From Acidobacteriaceae bacterium (lineage in GTDB: Bacteria > Acidobacteriota > Terriglobia > Terriglobales > Acidobacteriaceae): a stretch of DNA of 57,018 nucleotides. A program made the translations under genes and the position numbers. Positions 35,323 through 43,430 of the stretch are shown one piece after another (position 1 is the first letter of the stretch; each line of letters starts with the position of its first letter). The notes beneath the pieces are model-generated. The model was not told where the DNA came from and did no database searches. It was given only the letters and a program-made list of their open reading frames with translations. The stretch covers positions 1 to 57,018 of the forward strand of contig PLHW01000051.1 of the NCBI GenBank assembly GCA_003139095.1, given 5' to 3'.

Positions 35323-37479
35323 TCAGTGCGGCTCGGACTTACCCTCGCCTGGCGGCATCGGGCCGCGGGCCGTGGCCAGGCGCTTTGCTTCGGCGCGTTC
35401 GCGAGCCGCATCAGACTTGCGTCCCAGGTGTTCGTAAACGTCGGCGAGGGAGGCATGGGGGTCGGGTTGGTTGGGCTCGAGAGCCGCGGCTTTCTTTAAA
35501 TTCGGTATGGCCCCGTCGTAATCGCCCGACTGCGCCAGAAACTTGCCCAGAAGAAAGTAACTGGGAGCATGATCGGGGGCGAACGAGAGCACCATTTGGC
35601 ACTCTCGGATTGTATCGGGCACGCGGTTGAGACCGGAATAGGCGATTTCGAGGAGAAAGTGAACGTCGGCAAGCTGGGGCATACGGGCCTCGGTGATCTC
35701 CAACTCTTCGGTCGCGTTCTCCAGATCGTCGGTCGCCATTAGAGCCTTGGCCAGTTGAAAATGCGCCATGGGAGAATCGCGATCCATTTCCATGGCCTTG
35801 CGCAGCGCGGGCAGCGCTTTTTGATATTGCTTCTGCCGCATGTACCACTCGCCCAGTTTGCCATATAACGAGAGCTCGGGTTCTTTCGCGATGAGTTGCT
35901 CAAGCATGGCAATTGCCTCATCGGAGTGTTGGCCTGTTTGTTCGAGGACTTCAGCGCGATGAAGGAGGTTGGCGACTTCGACTTTGTCTTTAGGATCGGG
36001 CTCCCCGGTGGAGGCAGTTTTGGAGGAGGAGTTGTTGGACGCGAGATATCCGAGGGCGCCAAGTTTTTCCTGGGCGGATGGGTCGGCCGCCATCGTCGGG
36101 GCTTCGCGCAGGCTGGCGGTTTTCTGGCGGAAGGTGGAGAGCTGGCCGGCGAGCGTGTCGGCGACCGCCGATGACTGGGGCGCGAGGTTGTGCTCGGCGG
36201 TGGGGTCCGCCAGTTCGTCATACAACTCGCGGCGGGGAGCCTGAACGTAAAGGTACTTTCCGGTGCGCAGCGACTGAAGCGCGCTCCAGTGAAATTCGTT
36301 GTGGGGATAGTCGGACTCCGCGTAGGCGGGGCGGTCGGTCCAAGCGTCGGCCGGATTGGCGGCGGACTTTGCGGTCATCAAGCCGAGCAGGGAATGGCCT
36401 TGCACTTCGCCGGGGACCGCGATGGCAGCGGCTTGCAGGATGGTGGGCAAGACGTCGACGAGTTCGACGCGATTTTCAATTTGTATTGGCGATGCGGAGG
36501 GGCGAGGGAGCTTGATGACGAGGGGGACGCGGATGGTTTCGTCGTAGAGGAAGATGCCGTGGGTATCCTCGCCGTGTGCGCCGAGCGACTCGCCGTGATC
36601 GGCGGTTACGGCCATGATGGTGTTGTCATAAAGGCCGCGGGATTTCAACTCGCGCATGAATTTGCCGACTACCTCGTCTTCATAGGCGATGGTTCCGTCG
36701 TAAGGTTGGGAGGCGTATTTGCTTTTGTAGGGCTCGGGAGGATCGTAAGGGTCGTGGGCGTCGTAGAGATGGACCCAGAGGAAGAACGGGCCGCTGGGAT
36801 GCTTGCTGAGCCAGGCGAGGGCACGGGCGACGACCTCGCTGCCGCGCCTTTGGACGGTGGAGTAACGATCTTCGCCCGGGCCCTCATTATGAAACGCGGC
36901 ATCGTAGGTATCGAAGCCGCGATCAAAGCCGGGAGCATAGGGCGGGCGCGGCTCGAGGATGATGGAACCGATGATGGCGGCGGTGTGATAACCGTGGGCT
37001 TTTAGAATGGCTGGGGCGTAGGGAAGGTCGTCGGCCAATTCGACGCGGAACTCGTTGACGTGGTGGAACTGGGGATAAGTGCCGGTGAGAATGGTTGCGT
37101 GCGAGGCGGGAGTGAGCGGAAATTGCGCATAGGCGCGGGTGAAAACGGCAGACTGGCGGGCGAGAGCATCCAGATTTGGAGTCAAGCCGCGGTCGGAGCC
37201 GAGAAAGCCCATGCGGTCGGCGCGGGTGGTGTCGAGGGTGATGAGGAGAATGTTCGGAGGATGCGAGGCGGGATGAGCAGCCGCCTTCGCGGCGACGGGA
37301 GGGTTGGCCGCTCCCATCGCGGTGGCCGCGAGACATACAACGCAGACCAGAATGCAGGCCAGGAGAAGACGAGCGGTGCAGCGGATCGGATGATCGGCGG
37401 AGCGGGCCGCTGGAGGATTGAAGGTCAGGTGGCGGAGCTTCTTTTGCTTTAGTTTTAGTTTTAGTGCCTCGTTCGCCAT
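35323..37479 (-). CDS. Sulfatase-like hydrolase fused to TPR repeats (A)
   Basis: About 718 residues: N-terminal membrane/signal segment (LLLACILVCVVCLAA), alkaline-phosphatase-superfamily sulfatase domain (about residues 75-480) and C-terminal TPRs. Metal-site motifs are ITLDTTRADRMGFLG and TADHGESLGAHGE. At the nucleophile position it reads LTPASHATILTG, with no C/S-x-P-x-R formylglycine motif, so ordinary sulfatase maturation is impossible; a Thr/Ser nucleophile, as in LtaS-like or phosphodiesterase relatives, is possible. ATG 37479 is chosen; an ATG at 37554 is in frame and would add 25 residues encoded by 15-nt repeats. Confidence 0.85.
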   Translation of the reverse strand: MANEALKLKLKQKKLRHLTFNPPAARSADHPIRCTARLLLACILVCVVCLAATAMGAANPPVAAKAAAHPASHPPNILLITLDTTRADRMGFLGSDRGLTPNLDALARQSAVFTRAYAQFPLTPASHATILTGTYPQFHHVNEFRVELADDLPYAPAILKAHGYHTAAIIGSIILEPRPPYAPGFDRGFDTYDAAFHNEGPGEDRYSTVQRRGSEVVARALAWLSKHPSGPFFLWVHLYDAHDPYDPPEPYKSKYASQPYDGTIAYEDEVVGKFMRELKSRGLYDNTIMAVTADHGESLGAHGEDTHGIFLYDETIRVPLVIKLPRPSASPIQIENRVELVDVLPTILQAAAIAVPGEVQGHSLLGLMTAKSAANPADAWTDRPAYAESDYPHNEFHWSALQSLRTGKYLYVQAPRRELYDELADPTAEHNLAPQSSAVADTLAGQLSTFRQKTASLREAPTMAADPSAQEKLGALGYLASNNSSSKTASTGEPDPKDKVEVANLLHRAEVLEQTGQHSDEAIAMLEQLIAKEPELSLYGKLGEWYMRQKQYQKALPALRKAMEMDRDSPMAHFQLAKALMATDDLENATEELEITEARMPQLADVHFLLEIAYSGLNRVPDTIRECQMVLSFAPDHAPSYFLLGKFLAQSGDYDGAIPNLKKAAALEPNQPDPHASLADVYEHLGRKSDAARERAEAKRLATARGPMPPGEGKSEPH

Positions 37480-37556
37480 TACCTCGCTCGCTCTCGCCTC
37501 GCTCACTCTCGCCTCGCTCACTATTACCTCGCGCAGTATCGCCTCGCTTACCATCG
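37467..37556. repeat. Six tandem 15-nt units at the start of sulfatase-like gene A
   Basis: Plus-strand units of the type CCTCGCTCACTCTCG at 37467, 37482, 37497, 37512, 37527 and 37542. Read on the minus strand each unit ends in GCGAGG, and two contain TAATGG or TAATAG. Translated in the gene's frame they give five-residue VSEAR-like repeats. A shorter 6-nt repeat (TTTTAG) abuts at 37445-37466. Confidence 0.8.
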
Positions 37557-37562
37557 GCTGGT

Positions 37563-39623
37563 TCAGTGTTTGTCGGTGGTGTCGGGAGCCGAGTTGGGAG
37601 GGATGAGCGAATCTCTGGAGACCGCGCCCAGGCGCTCGGCCTCGGCGCGCTCGCGGGCGGCATCGTCATTGCGACCCAACTTCTCGTAAACATCGGCCAG
37701 ATAGATGTGGGGAACGGGGACGCTGGGGCGAATGGAGGCGGCCTTCTGAAGGCTCGGAATCGCAGCTTCCAAGTCGCCCGACTGTGCGAGGAAGCGGCCG
37801 AGGTTGAGGTTGCTGCCATAGTGCTCGGGTTCGGCATTGAGCACGAAGCGGCACTGGGCGATCTCGTCCTGGACGCGGTTCAAGCGGGCGTAGACGACTT
37901 CGAGGAAAACGTGGGCATCCATTAGATGGGGCGAGGACTTGGCAACGTGCTCGAAGGCGACAGCCGCAGCTTCGTAATCTTTGATTTCCAGCTCGGCGCG
38001 ACCGAGGTTGAGTTCGGCGTGGGTGAACCCGGGATCGAGCTTGACGGTCTGGCGCAATTCCGGAACTGCTTTTGCGTAATCTTTGCTCTCCATGTAGCAG
38101 CCGCCGAGAAAGAAATGCAGAGTGGAGATAGTGGGAAACTTGGCCACGGCTTTCTTGAGCTCGGGTACAGCTTTCTGGCAACGGAAATCCTCGAGGAGGC
38201 GGTTGACGCGAAGGAGCTCGTTGGCGACGGCGATTTTGTCCTTGGGGTCAGCGCCTTCTTCCGAGGCTGGGGCGACAAGAGCTTCGCCGCGAGCGGCCTG
38301 GTATCCGAGGGCGGCTAGTTTCTTTATGGTAGCGGCATCGAGAACAGCCTTGGGGGTCTCTCCGGTATTGGTGGTTTTCTGTTGAAAATCCTTGAGCCGG
38401 GTGGACAGGGTGTCAGCGACGGCGGGAGAAGCGGGGGCGAGGTTGTGTGCGGCTTTGGGGTCAGCGACATCGTCATAGAGTTCGCGACGAGGGGCCTCGA
38501 CGAACAAATACTTCCCGGTGCGCAAGGACTGGAGGGCGCTCCAGCCATAGGAGACGTGGGCGTAGTCGGCCTGGGAATAAGCGCCGCGATCATGCCAGGC
38601 GGCGGCGGCCGCATCGCCAGCAATGGTGCCGGGCTTGAGGAAACCGAGAAGCGACTGGCCCTGCACTTTTTCGGGCACGTCAATGCCGAGGGCTCCGAGG
38701 ATTGTGGGCATGATGTCAGCGAGCTCGACGCGATCATCGACGCGCTTGCCGGCGGTGGCGCCCTGGGGCAGCTTGATCAGCAGCGGCACATGGATGGTTT
38801 CGTCATAAAGGAAGATGCCGTGCTGGTCTTCTCCATGAGCTCCGAGAGATTCGCCGTGATCGGCGGTCATGGCAATGATCGCGCCGTCGTAGAGGCCGCG
38901 CGACTTCAATTGATTGAAAAAGTTGCCCAGGGCGAAATCCGTGTAGGCGATTTCGCCATCGTAGAGTGCTTTGGCGTACTTGGTTTTGTAGGGCTCGGGC
39001 GGTTCGTACGGATCGTGGGGATCGAAGACATGAATCCAGAGGAAAAATGGAGACTTCTGATGACCGTCCAGCCAGTCGAGAGCATGCTGGACGACGACGC
39101 CTGCGCGACGTTCGGTTGTGCTCTCGCGGTTCTCGGGCGTGTAGTCAGCCTGATTGAAGTGGGCATCGTAAGAGTCAAAGCCGCGGTCGAAGCCGGGGAC
39201 GCCCCAGTTGGGGTCGAGGGCGAGAGAACCGACGACGGCGGCGGTGGCGTAACCGTGGTTCTTCAGGATCTCGGGGAGGAAGGGAATGTCCCTGCCCAGC
39301 GGAATGGGGAAGGTGAGAACCTGATGATACTGGGGGTAGGTCCCGGTCAGAATGGTGGCGTGGGAGGTGGGCGTGAGCGGAGCCTGGGAGTAGGCGCGAG
39401 TGAAGACGGCGGATTGCTGGGCGAGTTTATCGAGGTTCGGAGTCAAGCCGCGTTTGGAACCGAGAAAGCCCATGCGATCGGCGCGGGTGGTATCCATGGT
39501 GATCAAAATAATATTGGGAATTGCGGGAGCCGGGTTGGGGGCGTCGGGCTGGTCTGCCGCGAAAGCGGATGCGGCCAAGACCGCGAGACAGGCGAGGCAA
39601 CGAATGATGAACATGCTTAACAT
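37563..39623 (-). CDS. Sulfatase-like hydrolase fused to TPR repeats (B)
   Basis: A 686-residue paralogue of the downstream gene: signal peptide (MFIIRCLACLAVLAASAFAA), sulfatase-like domain and at least four C-terminal TPRs. It keeps ITMDTTRADRMGFLG and TADHGESLGAHGE for metal binding but, like A, reads PLTPTSHATILTG where sulfatases have C/S-x-P-x-R. Active as something other than a formylglycine sulfatase is the likeliest reading. ATG 39623 is used; the ATG 9 nt later fits the AAGGTAGG sequence better. It ends 83 nt before gene A, so they form a pair by duplication. Confidence 0.87.
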   Translation of the reverse strand: MLSMFIIRCLACLAVLAASAFAADQPDAPNPAPAIPNIILITMDTTRADRMGFLGSKRGLTPNLDKLAQQSAVFTRAYSQAPLTPTSHATILTGTYPQYHQVLTFPIPLGRDIPFLPEILKNHGYATAAVVGSLALDPNWGVPGFDRGFDSYDAHFNQADYTPENRESTTERRAGVVVQHALDWLDGHQKSPFFLWIHVFDPHDPYEPPEPYKTKYAKALYDGEIAYTDFALGNFFNQLKSRGLYDGAIIAMTADHGESLGAHGEDQHGIFLYDETIHVPLLIKLPQGATAGKRVDDRVELADIMPTILGALGIDVPEKVQGQSLLGFLKPGTIAGDAAAAAWHDRGAYSQADYAHVSYGWSALQSLRTGKYLFVEAPRRELYDDVADPKAAHNLAPASPAVADTLSTRLKDFQQKTTNTGETPKAVLDAATIKKLAALGYQAARGEALVAPASEEGADPKDKIAVANELLRVNRLLEDFRCQKAVPELKKAVAKFPTISTLHFFLGGCYMESKDYAKAVPELRQTVKLDPGFTHAELNLGRAELEIKDYEAAAVAFEHVAKSSPHLMDAHVFLEVVYARLNRVQDEIAQCRFVLNAEPEHYGSNLNLGRFLAQSGDLEAAIPSLQKAASIRPSVPVPHIYLADVYEKLGRNDDAARERAEAERLGAVSRDSLIPPNSAPDTTDKH

Positions 39624-39790
39624 CCTACCTTGAAATTTTTCGAGGCGAAACAGATCGCGTAAGACTTTGGTTTGGCGCCGGACGGCCCGAACGCCGGTCG
39701 CCAGTACTGTTCTTCAGGGCCACTGGGCGGGGGAGCAGAGGGCCAATATCACCCTGCCGGGTGGGCCAATCGCAGGCGGGAAGCGGGCGC

Positions 39791-40525
39791 TCATTGGTTT
39801 GGAGTGGAGGGCTTCGGAGTGGCGGGACGCGCCTTTTTTGATTTTGTGGATTTGGGAGGGCCAATTTCCTCTCCCGACTGGCACTCGTCGGGATAAATGA
39901 AAAGAGTGCGGTCCTGGGGGCCGAGAACCACTTTGTCGTAGAAAATGTCCCGATGCATGGGGCCGCCGCGCGTCTCAATTTTGATGGGAAAACCCTGCAG
40001 GTCTTCCGCCTCCCACAAGCGTATCATTGCGGGTTTTTCGCGTTTGGGGATGTAAATGGAGAGATCCTCCACCCGGCAGGAATGGCCATTCACCGTTTCA
40101 GTGCCAACGGGAGTGCGCTGGTACTTGTAGTCAGGCCCGGAAAGCGAAAAGGGATAAGAGCGGACATAAGGGACGGTTAGCTTCAGGCATCCGTTCCTGG
40201 CGATACCATGGGTCTCATGCTTCACCAAATCGGTGATCTGGTAGGAGACTCCTTCATTGGATTCCATCCTCAGCAGGTTACCGGAGCGGTAGATATGGAT
40301 GGAGTCGTCGGTGCCGGGAACGGGACCGCCAGTCATAATGGCGGAAAACTCCTTGAACTGATCGAGGGGAGACTGGGATGCGTCGGGCGCGGAAAGAGGC
40401 GAGCCCGCAGGCGCCGGTTCGGTTGGGGAGGGTGGTTGGGCGGCGGGGGGCTGAGAAGGCGGCGTCTGGGCCCAGAGCTGGAACGTGAGGCAGCCGAACA
40501 ACAAGGCTGTGATTGTTCTACACAT
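39791..40525 (-). CDS. Secreted protein of unknown function (DUF4412-like)
   Basis: A 244-residue exported protein: signal peptide MCRTITALLFGCLTFQLWAQ, then a ~30-residue Pro/Ala/Ser-rich linker. The globular part (about residues 55-220) has a beta-rich pattern (IHIYRSGNLLRMES, VNGHSCRVEDLSIYIP, KIETRGGP), loosely like DUF4412 proteins that resemble outer-membrane lipoprotein carriers. A basic Lys/Pro tail ends it. The start is firm: GAGGAG lies about 9 nt before ATG 40525. Function unknown. Confidence 0.72.
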   Translation of the reverse strand: MCRTITALLFGCLTFQLWAQTPPSQPPAAQPPSPTEPAPAGSPLSAPDASQSPLDQFKEFSAIMTGGPVPGTDDSIHIYRSGNLLRMESNEGVSYQITDLVKHETHGIARNGCLKLTVPYVRSYPFSLSGPDYKYQRTPVGTETVNGHSCRVEDLSIYIPKREKPAMIRLWEAEDLQGFPIKIETRGGPMHRDIFYDKVVLGPQDRTLFIYPDECQSGEEIGPPKSTKSKKARPATPKPSTPNQ

Positions 40526-40653
40526 TCTGCGATCTCCTCAAACTAAGTTGTCGTTGGTCCGTTCGGCAGGTCGCTGGCGGGCCGGGAGGCGCTTTGGGTC
40601 TTTTGCCAATCAGGCTGACGGCGGAACGACCATCGACGGATTCAGGATACAAG

Positions 40654-40684
40654 AAAAAGGCCACGCCGTGAAGCAGCGTGGCCT
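40654..40684 (-). terminator. Rho-independent terminator of the 40711-41202 gene
   Basis: On the minus strand AGGCCACGC, a 9-nt loop, GCGTGGCCT and then a run of T residues, starting about 26 nt past the stop codon. Confidence 0.85.
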
Positions 40685-40710
40685 GAGTCTAAAGCTCTAC
40701 GAGAAAAACG

Positions 40711-41202
40711 TTACCGTCTCGCGGGAGCCTTCGCGTTGCCGATCGAGAGACCCTTGCTCGGCGAAGCGCCCTTGCCAGGGATATTGCAGGACAGGTAGCC
40801 ATAGTTGTCGCCGAAGATGAAGCTGCTGACGCTGGCGAAACCGATCCATCCATATTTCTTTTCGCTGCACTTCAGGTTGGAGGTTACGTCCCACTGCGCG
40901 CCCGTGTAGTCGAGGGAGAACGCGTCGTAAATGTTGTCAGCATAGGTGACGCCGCTAACGGCGAAACCAGCCGGGTTGCCAGTCTTGGCCAATTTGCCAG
41001 CGATGCCGGCAACGGTGGCGTTGTAGCTGGCGCCGCAAGTGGTCAGGATGTCATCACCCTGCCAAACGGTTCCACCATATACGCTGATGACTTCGTAGTT
41101 GCAATACAGCCCGTGACCGGTCGACTCAAAGCCAAAGGTCACGGCGGACGACATACCGCACGCAACGACGAGAATCGCGATTACCAACAAGCTCTTTTTC
41201 AC
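40711..41202 (-). CDS. Small secreted protein of unknown function
   Basis: A 163-residue protein with a signal peptide (KKSLLVIAILVVACGMSSA) and a beta-rich mature part with four cysteines (LYCNYEV, TTCGAS, LKCSEKK, LSCNIPG), which could form two disulfides. GTG 41202 is the start because AGGAGG lies 8 nt upstream; an ATG at 41250 lacks such a site. The gene has its own terminator and a structured leader. No family was recognised. It may be an abundant extracellular protein given its strong ribosome-binding site and terminator, but that is inference. Confidence 0.8.
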   Translation of the reverse strand: MKKSLLVIAILVVACGMSSAVTFGFESTGHGLYCNYEVISVYGGTVWQGDDILTTCGASYNATVAGIAGKLAKTGNPAGFAVSGVTYADNIYDAFSLDYTGAQWDVTSNLKCSEKKYGWIGFASVSSFIFGDNYGYLSCNIPGKGASPSKGLSIGNAKAPARR

Positions 41203-41254
41203 TGAATTTCCTCCTGGAAGTTTTGTGAATCTAACGTTAGAGATCAACAACCGA

Positions 41255-41293
41255 CCAGTGAACCCCTGCGGGGAAGCAGAAGACTCTCACTGG
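41255..41293 (-). promoter_or_regulatory. Nested hairpin in the leader of the 40711-41202 gene
   Basis: CCAGTGA (41255-41261) pairs with TCACTGG (41287-41293), enclosing CCCCTGCGGGG. It lies about 50 nt upstream of the GTG start. It is not a riboswitch class I recognise. The rest of the 638-bp gap 41203-41840 holds an A/T-rich tract near 41348-41380 and a 19-nt duplication, but no gene. Confidence 0.4.
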
Positions 41294-41790
41294 ACTGCTC
41301 GTCAATCTAGCGCATCCAGAAATTAAGTCAAGCTAATAGTGGGCCGCGTACAAAAAAAAAATTTAAAAGATAAAAAGTTTGCGACATTGCGGCAAGAGAT
41401 GAGTCAATCGAGTGAAAGCCGCTTTCACAGCGGCGAAAGAACGGGTTAGCGGAGGCCGATTTGGAGGTTCCGGGGCCTGCGCCGAGGCTGGCCGAAACGC
41501 GGAGGATGGACCCAATTGTGGGATGTCATGCGGAGCCGATGCCGTGTCCTGGTGATAACGCAGCTATTGCCGTCGCGCCACGCGTAATTCCTTGACACCT
41601 CACCTCCGGGTGGACAATTATTGTGGCCTAGGTATCGCCGACTCCTTCCGTATCAGGCCGCTTCCCCCCGGACAAATGCGATGGAAGAATGACGACTTGC
41701 TCTCGAGGCAATCGCGGGTATTCGAGTTCCCTAGAACGGGTCAGCGAAAAACAGTTGGCCGAGCCGGCATCGAGGGCGAGGGTTCGAGGC

Positions 41791-41828
41791 AGAGAACAAA
41801 GGCCGTTCCAGAGAACAAAGGCCGTTCC
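41791..41828. repeat. Perfect 19-nt tandem duplication
   Basis: AGAGAACAAAGGCCGTTCC occurs twice back to back (41791-41809 and 41810-41828), ending 12 nt before the start of the GloVer gene. Confidence 0.9.
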
Positions 41829-41840
41829 AAGGGAGGGACT

Positions 41841-43145
41841 ATGCATCCAGCAGCTACGAACCGTGAGAGAGAATGTGGCTTGAAGATTTGCAGAGTGGGG
41901 CGGAGGGTTGGTGGGGTGAAGTTGGCGGCCGCGAGCCGGGGCGCGCTGGCGATGGCTCTGATTTCCGCGCTGCTGGTCATGGCGGGCCCGGCGCAGGGTC
42001 AGACCGGGAGCGCACTCTACAGTTTCGCAGGCGGGAGCGATGGTGCCAATCCGCTGGCCAGCCTGGTGGCAGATGGGGCCGGGAACCTGTATGGGACGAC
42101 CTTTTTGGGAGGCGCGGGAGTGGGGCGGGGGCATGGAACGGTATTTGAGCTTTCGCCGAACGGCGGCGGAGGCTGGAACGAGACGGTGCTATACAGCTTC
42201 ACGGGAGGGGCGGATGGCGGGTATCCGCTGTATGCGAATCTTACGCTCGACGGCCAGGGAAACCTCTACGGAACGGCGTCGGCAGGCGGGGCGCATGGAA
42301 TGGGCGTGGTGTTCGAACTGAGTCCGGCGGGAGGAAGTTGGACAGAGACGGTGCTCTACAGCTTCGCAGGTGGGACGGATGGAGCCAGTCCGATCAGCGG
42401 ACTGGTGAAGGACGCGGCGGGAAATTATTACGGGGCGACGAATGCGGGCGGGGCGGCGACGTGGGGAGTGATCTACGAACTGAGCCCGTCGGGAGGCGGC
42501 TGGACGGAGCAGGTGATTTACACGTTTGTAAACCAGGTCGACATCAACTATGACGGGTTGGCCATGGATAGCGCGGGGAATATTTTTACGGCGACGTATG
42601 CTCCGGGAACAATCCTCGAGGTGTCACCGAACGGGCAGGGGGGTTGGAGCGGGACGGTGATTCACACGTACGCGGGGCCGCCAAAGGACGGGGCCCAGCC
42701 GAGCGGGACACCGGTGGTGGGCAAAGACGGAAGCCTATACGGGACGACGCGGAGTGGGGGCGCCAATAACTTTGGAACCGTGTACCGGCTGACGCCGATC
42801 ACGAAAGGGAAAAAGAAGGGAACGTGGAAAGAGAAGATTCTGTATTCTTTTAAGGGCGGGACAAAGGATGGCAGTTCGCCGTTCGCGGGGATTACATTCG
42901 ACGCGGCGGGGAATATTTACGGCACGACCATCACGGGCGGCACGACGGGGGTAGGAACGGTCTACGAGTTAGTGGCCCCGGTTGGCAAGGGGGGCTACAA
43001 AGAGAAAGTACTGTGGAGCCTGGCGCGCAAGACGGGATCGAGTCCGTTCGACAGCGTGATTCTGGACAGCGCCGGGAACGTCTACGGGACGGCCTACCAA
43101 GGCGGAGCGAACGGAGACGGCGGGGTGTTTGAAGTAAGTCCGTAG
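41841..43145 (+). CDS. Secreted Gloeo/Verruco-repeat (GloVer) protein, second copy
   Basis: A 434-residue protein with a basic N-terminus, a signal peptide (GALAMALISALLVMAGPAQG) and about nine repeats of the LYSFAGGSDGANP...GNLYGTTFLGG type, some extended with NGGGGWNETV inserts that the 29814 protein lacks. ATG 41841 has GGGAGGG 4-5 nt upstream; the open frame back to 41592 lacks signals and contains the 19-nt duplication. Its function is unknown; location is outside the cytoplasm. It stands alone, convergent with the TonB-dependent receptor. Confidence 0.9.
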   Translation: MHPAATNRERECGLKICRVGRRVGGVKLAAASRGALAMALISALLVMAGPAQGQTGSALYSFAGGSDGANPLASLVADGAGNLYGTTFLGGAGVGRGHGTVFELSPNGGGGWNETVLYSFTGGADGGYPLYANLTLDGQGNLYGTASAGGAHGMGVVFELSPAGGSWTETVLYSFAGGTDGASPISGLVKDAAGNYYGATNAGGAATWGVIYELSPSGGGWTEQVIYTFVNQVDINYDGLAMDSAGNIFTATYAPGTILEVSPNGQGGWSGTVIHTYAGPPKDGAQPSGTPVVGKDGSLYGTTRSGGANNFGTVYRLTPITKGKKKGTWKEKILYSFKGGTKDGSSPFAGITFDAAGNIYGTTITGGTTGVGTVYELVAPVGKGGYKEKVLWSLARKTGSSPFDSVILDSAGNVYGTAYQGGANGDGGVFEVSP

Positions 43146-43195
43146 TATCACGACCGGATGAAAGTGTACGGCGGGGAGGGCGCGGGGAAGGTAGA

Positions 43196-43256
43196 GATCC
43201 TTCGACTCCGCATGGTCATCGCTTCGCGATGATCATGCTACGCTCAGGATGACAGT
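43196..43256. repeat. Dispersed CTTCGACTCCG...CTCAGGATGACA repeat with 13-bp hairpin
   Basis: The outer parts match 34280-34326. The centre is a hairpin at 43210-43238 (GCATGGTCATCGC, loop TTC, GCGATGATCATGC; one G-T pair). It lies between convergent genes and could also stop transcription, though there is no T-run. Confidence 0.7.
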
Positions 43257-43430
43257 GGGAGATTTTATGCGGTCAGGGTACTAGTCTAGTGCTGTGACCG
43301 CGAGATGTTTTCTACGAGTGGCGGGACAGCCGGCGCTACGCTTGGTGGCTGCCCGATTTGAAATCTAAAATTTCGAAATCAAAAATTGAAATCAAAAAAA
43401 GGAGTCGGAGTGCGGAGCTATGCTCTGGGG

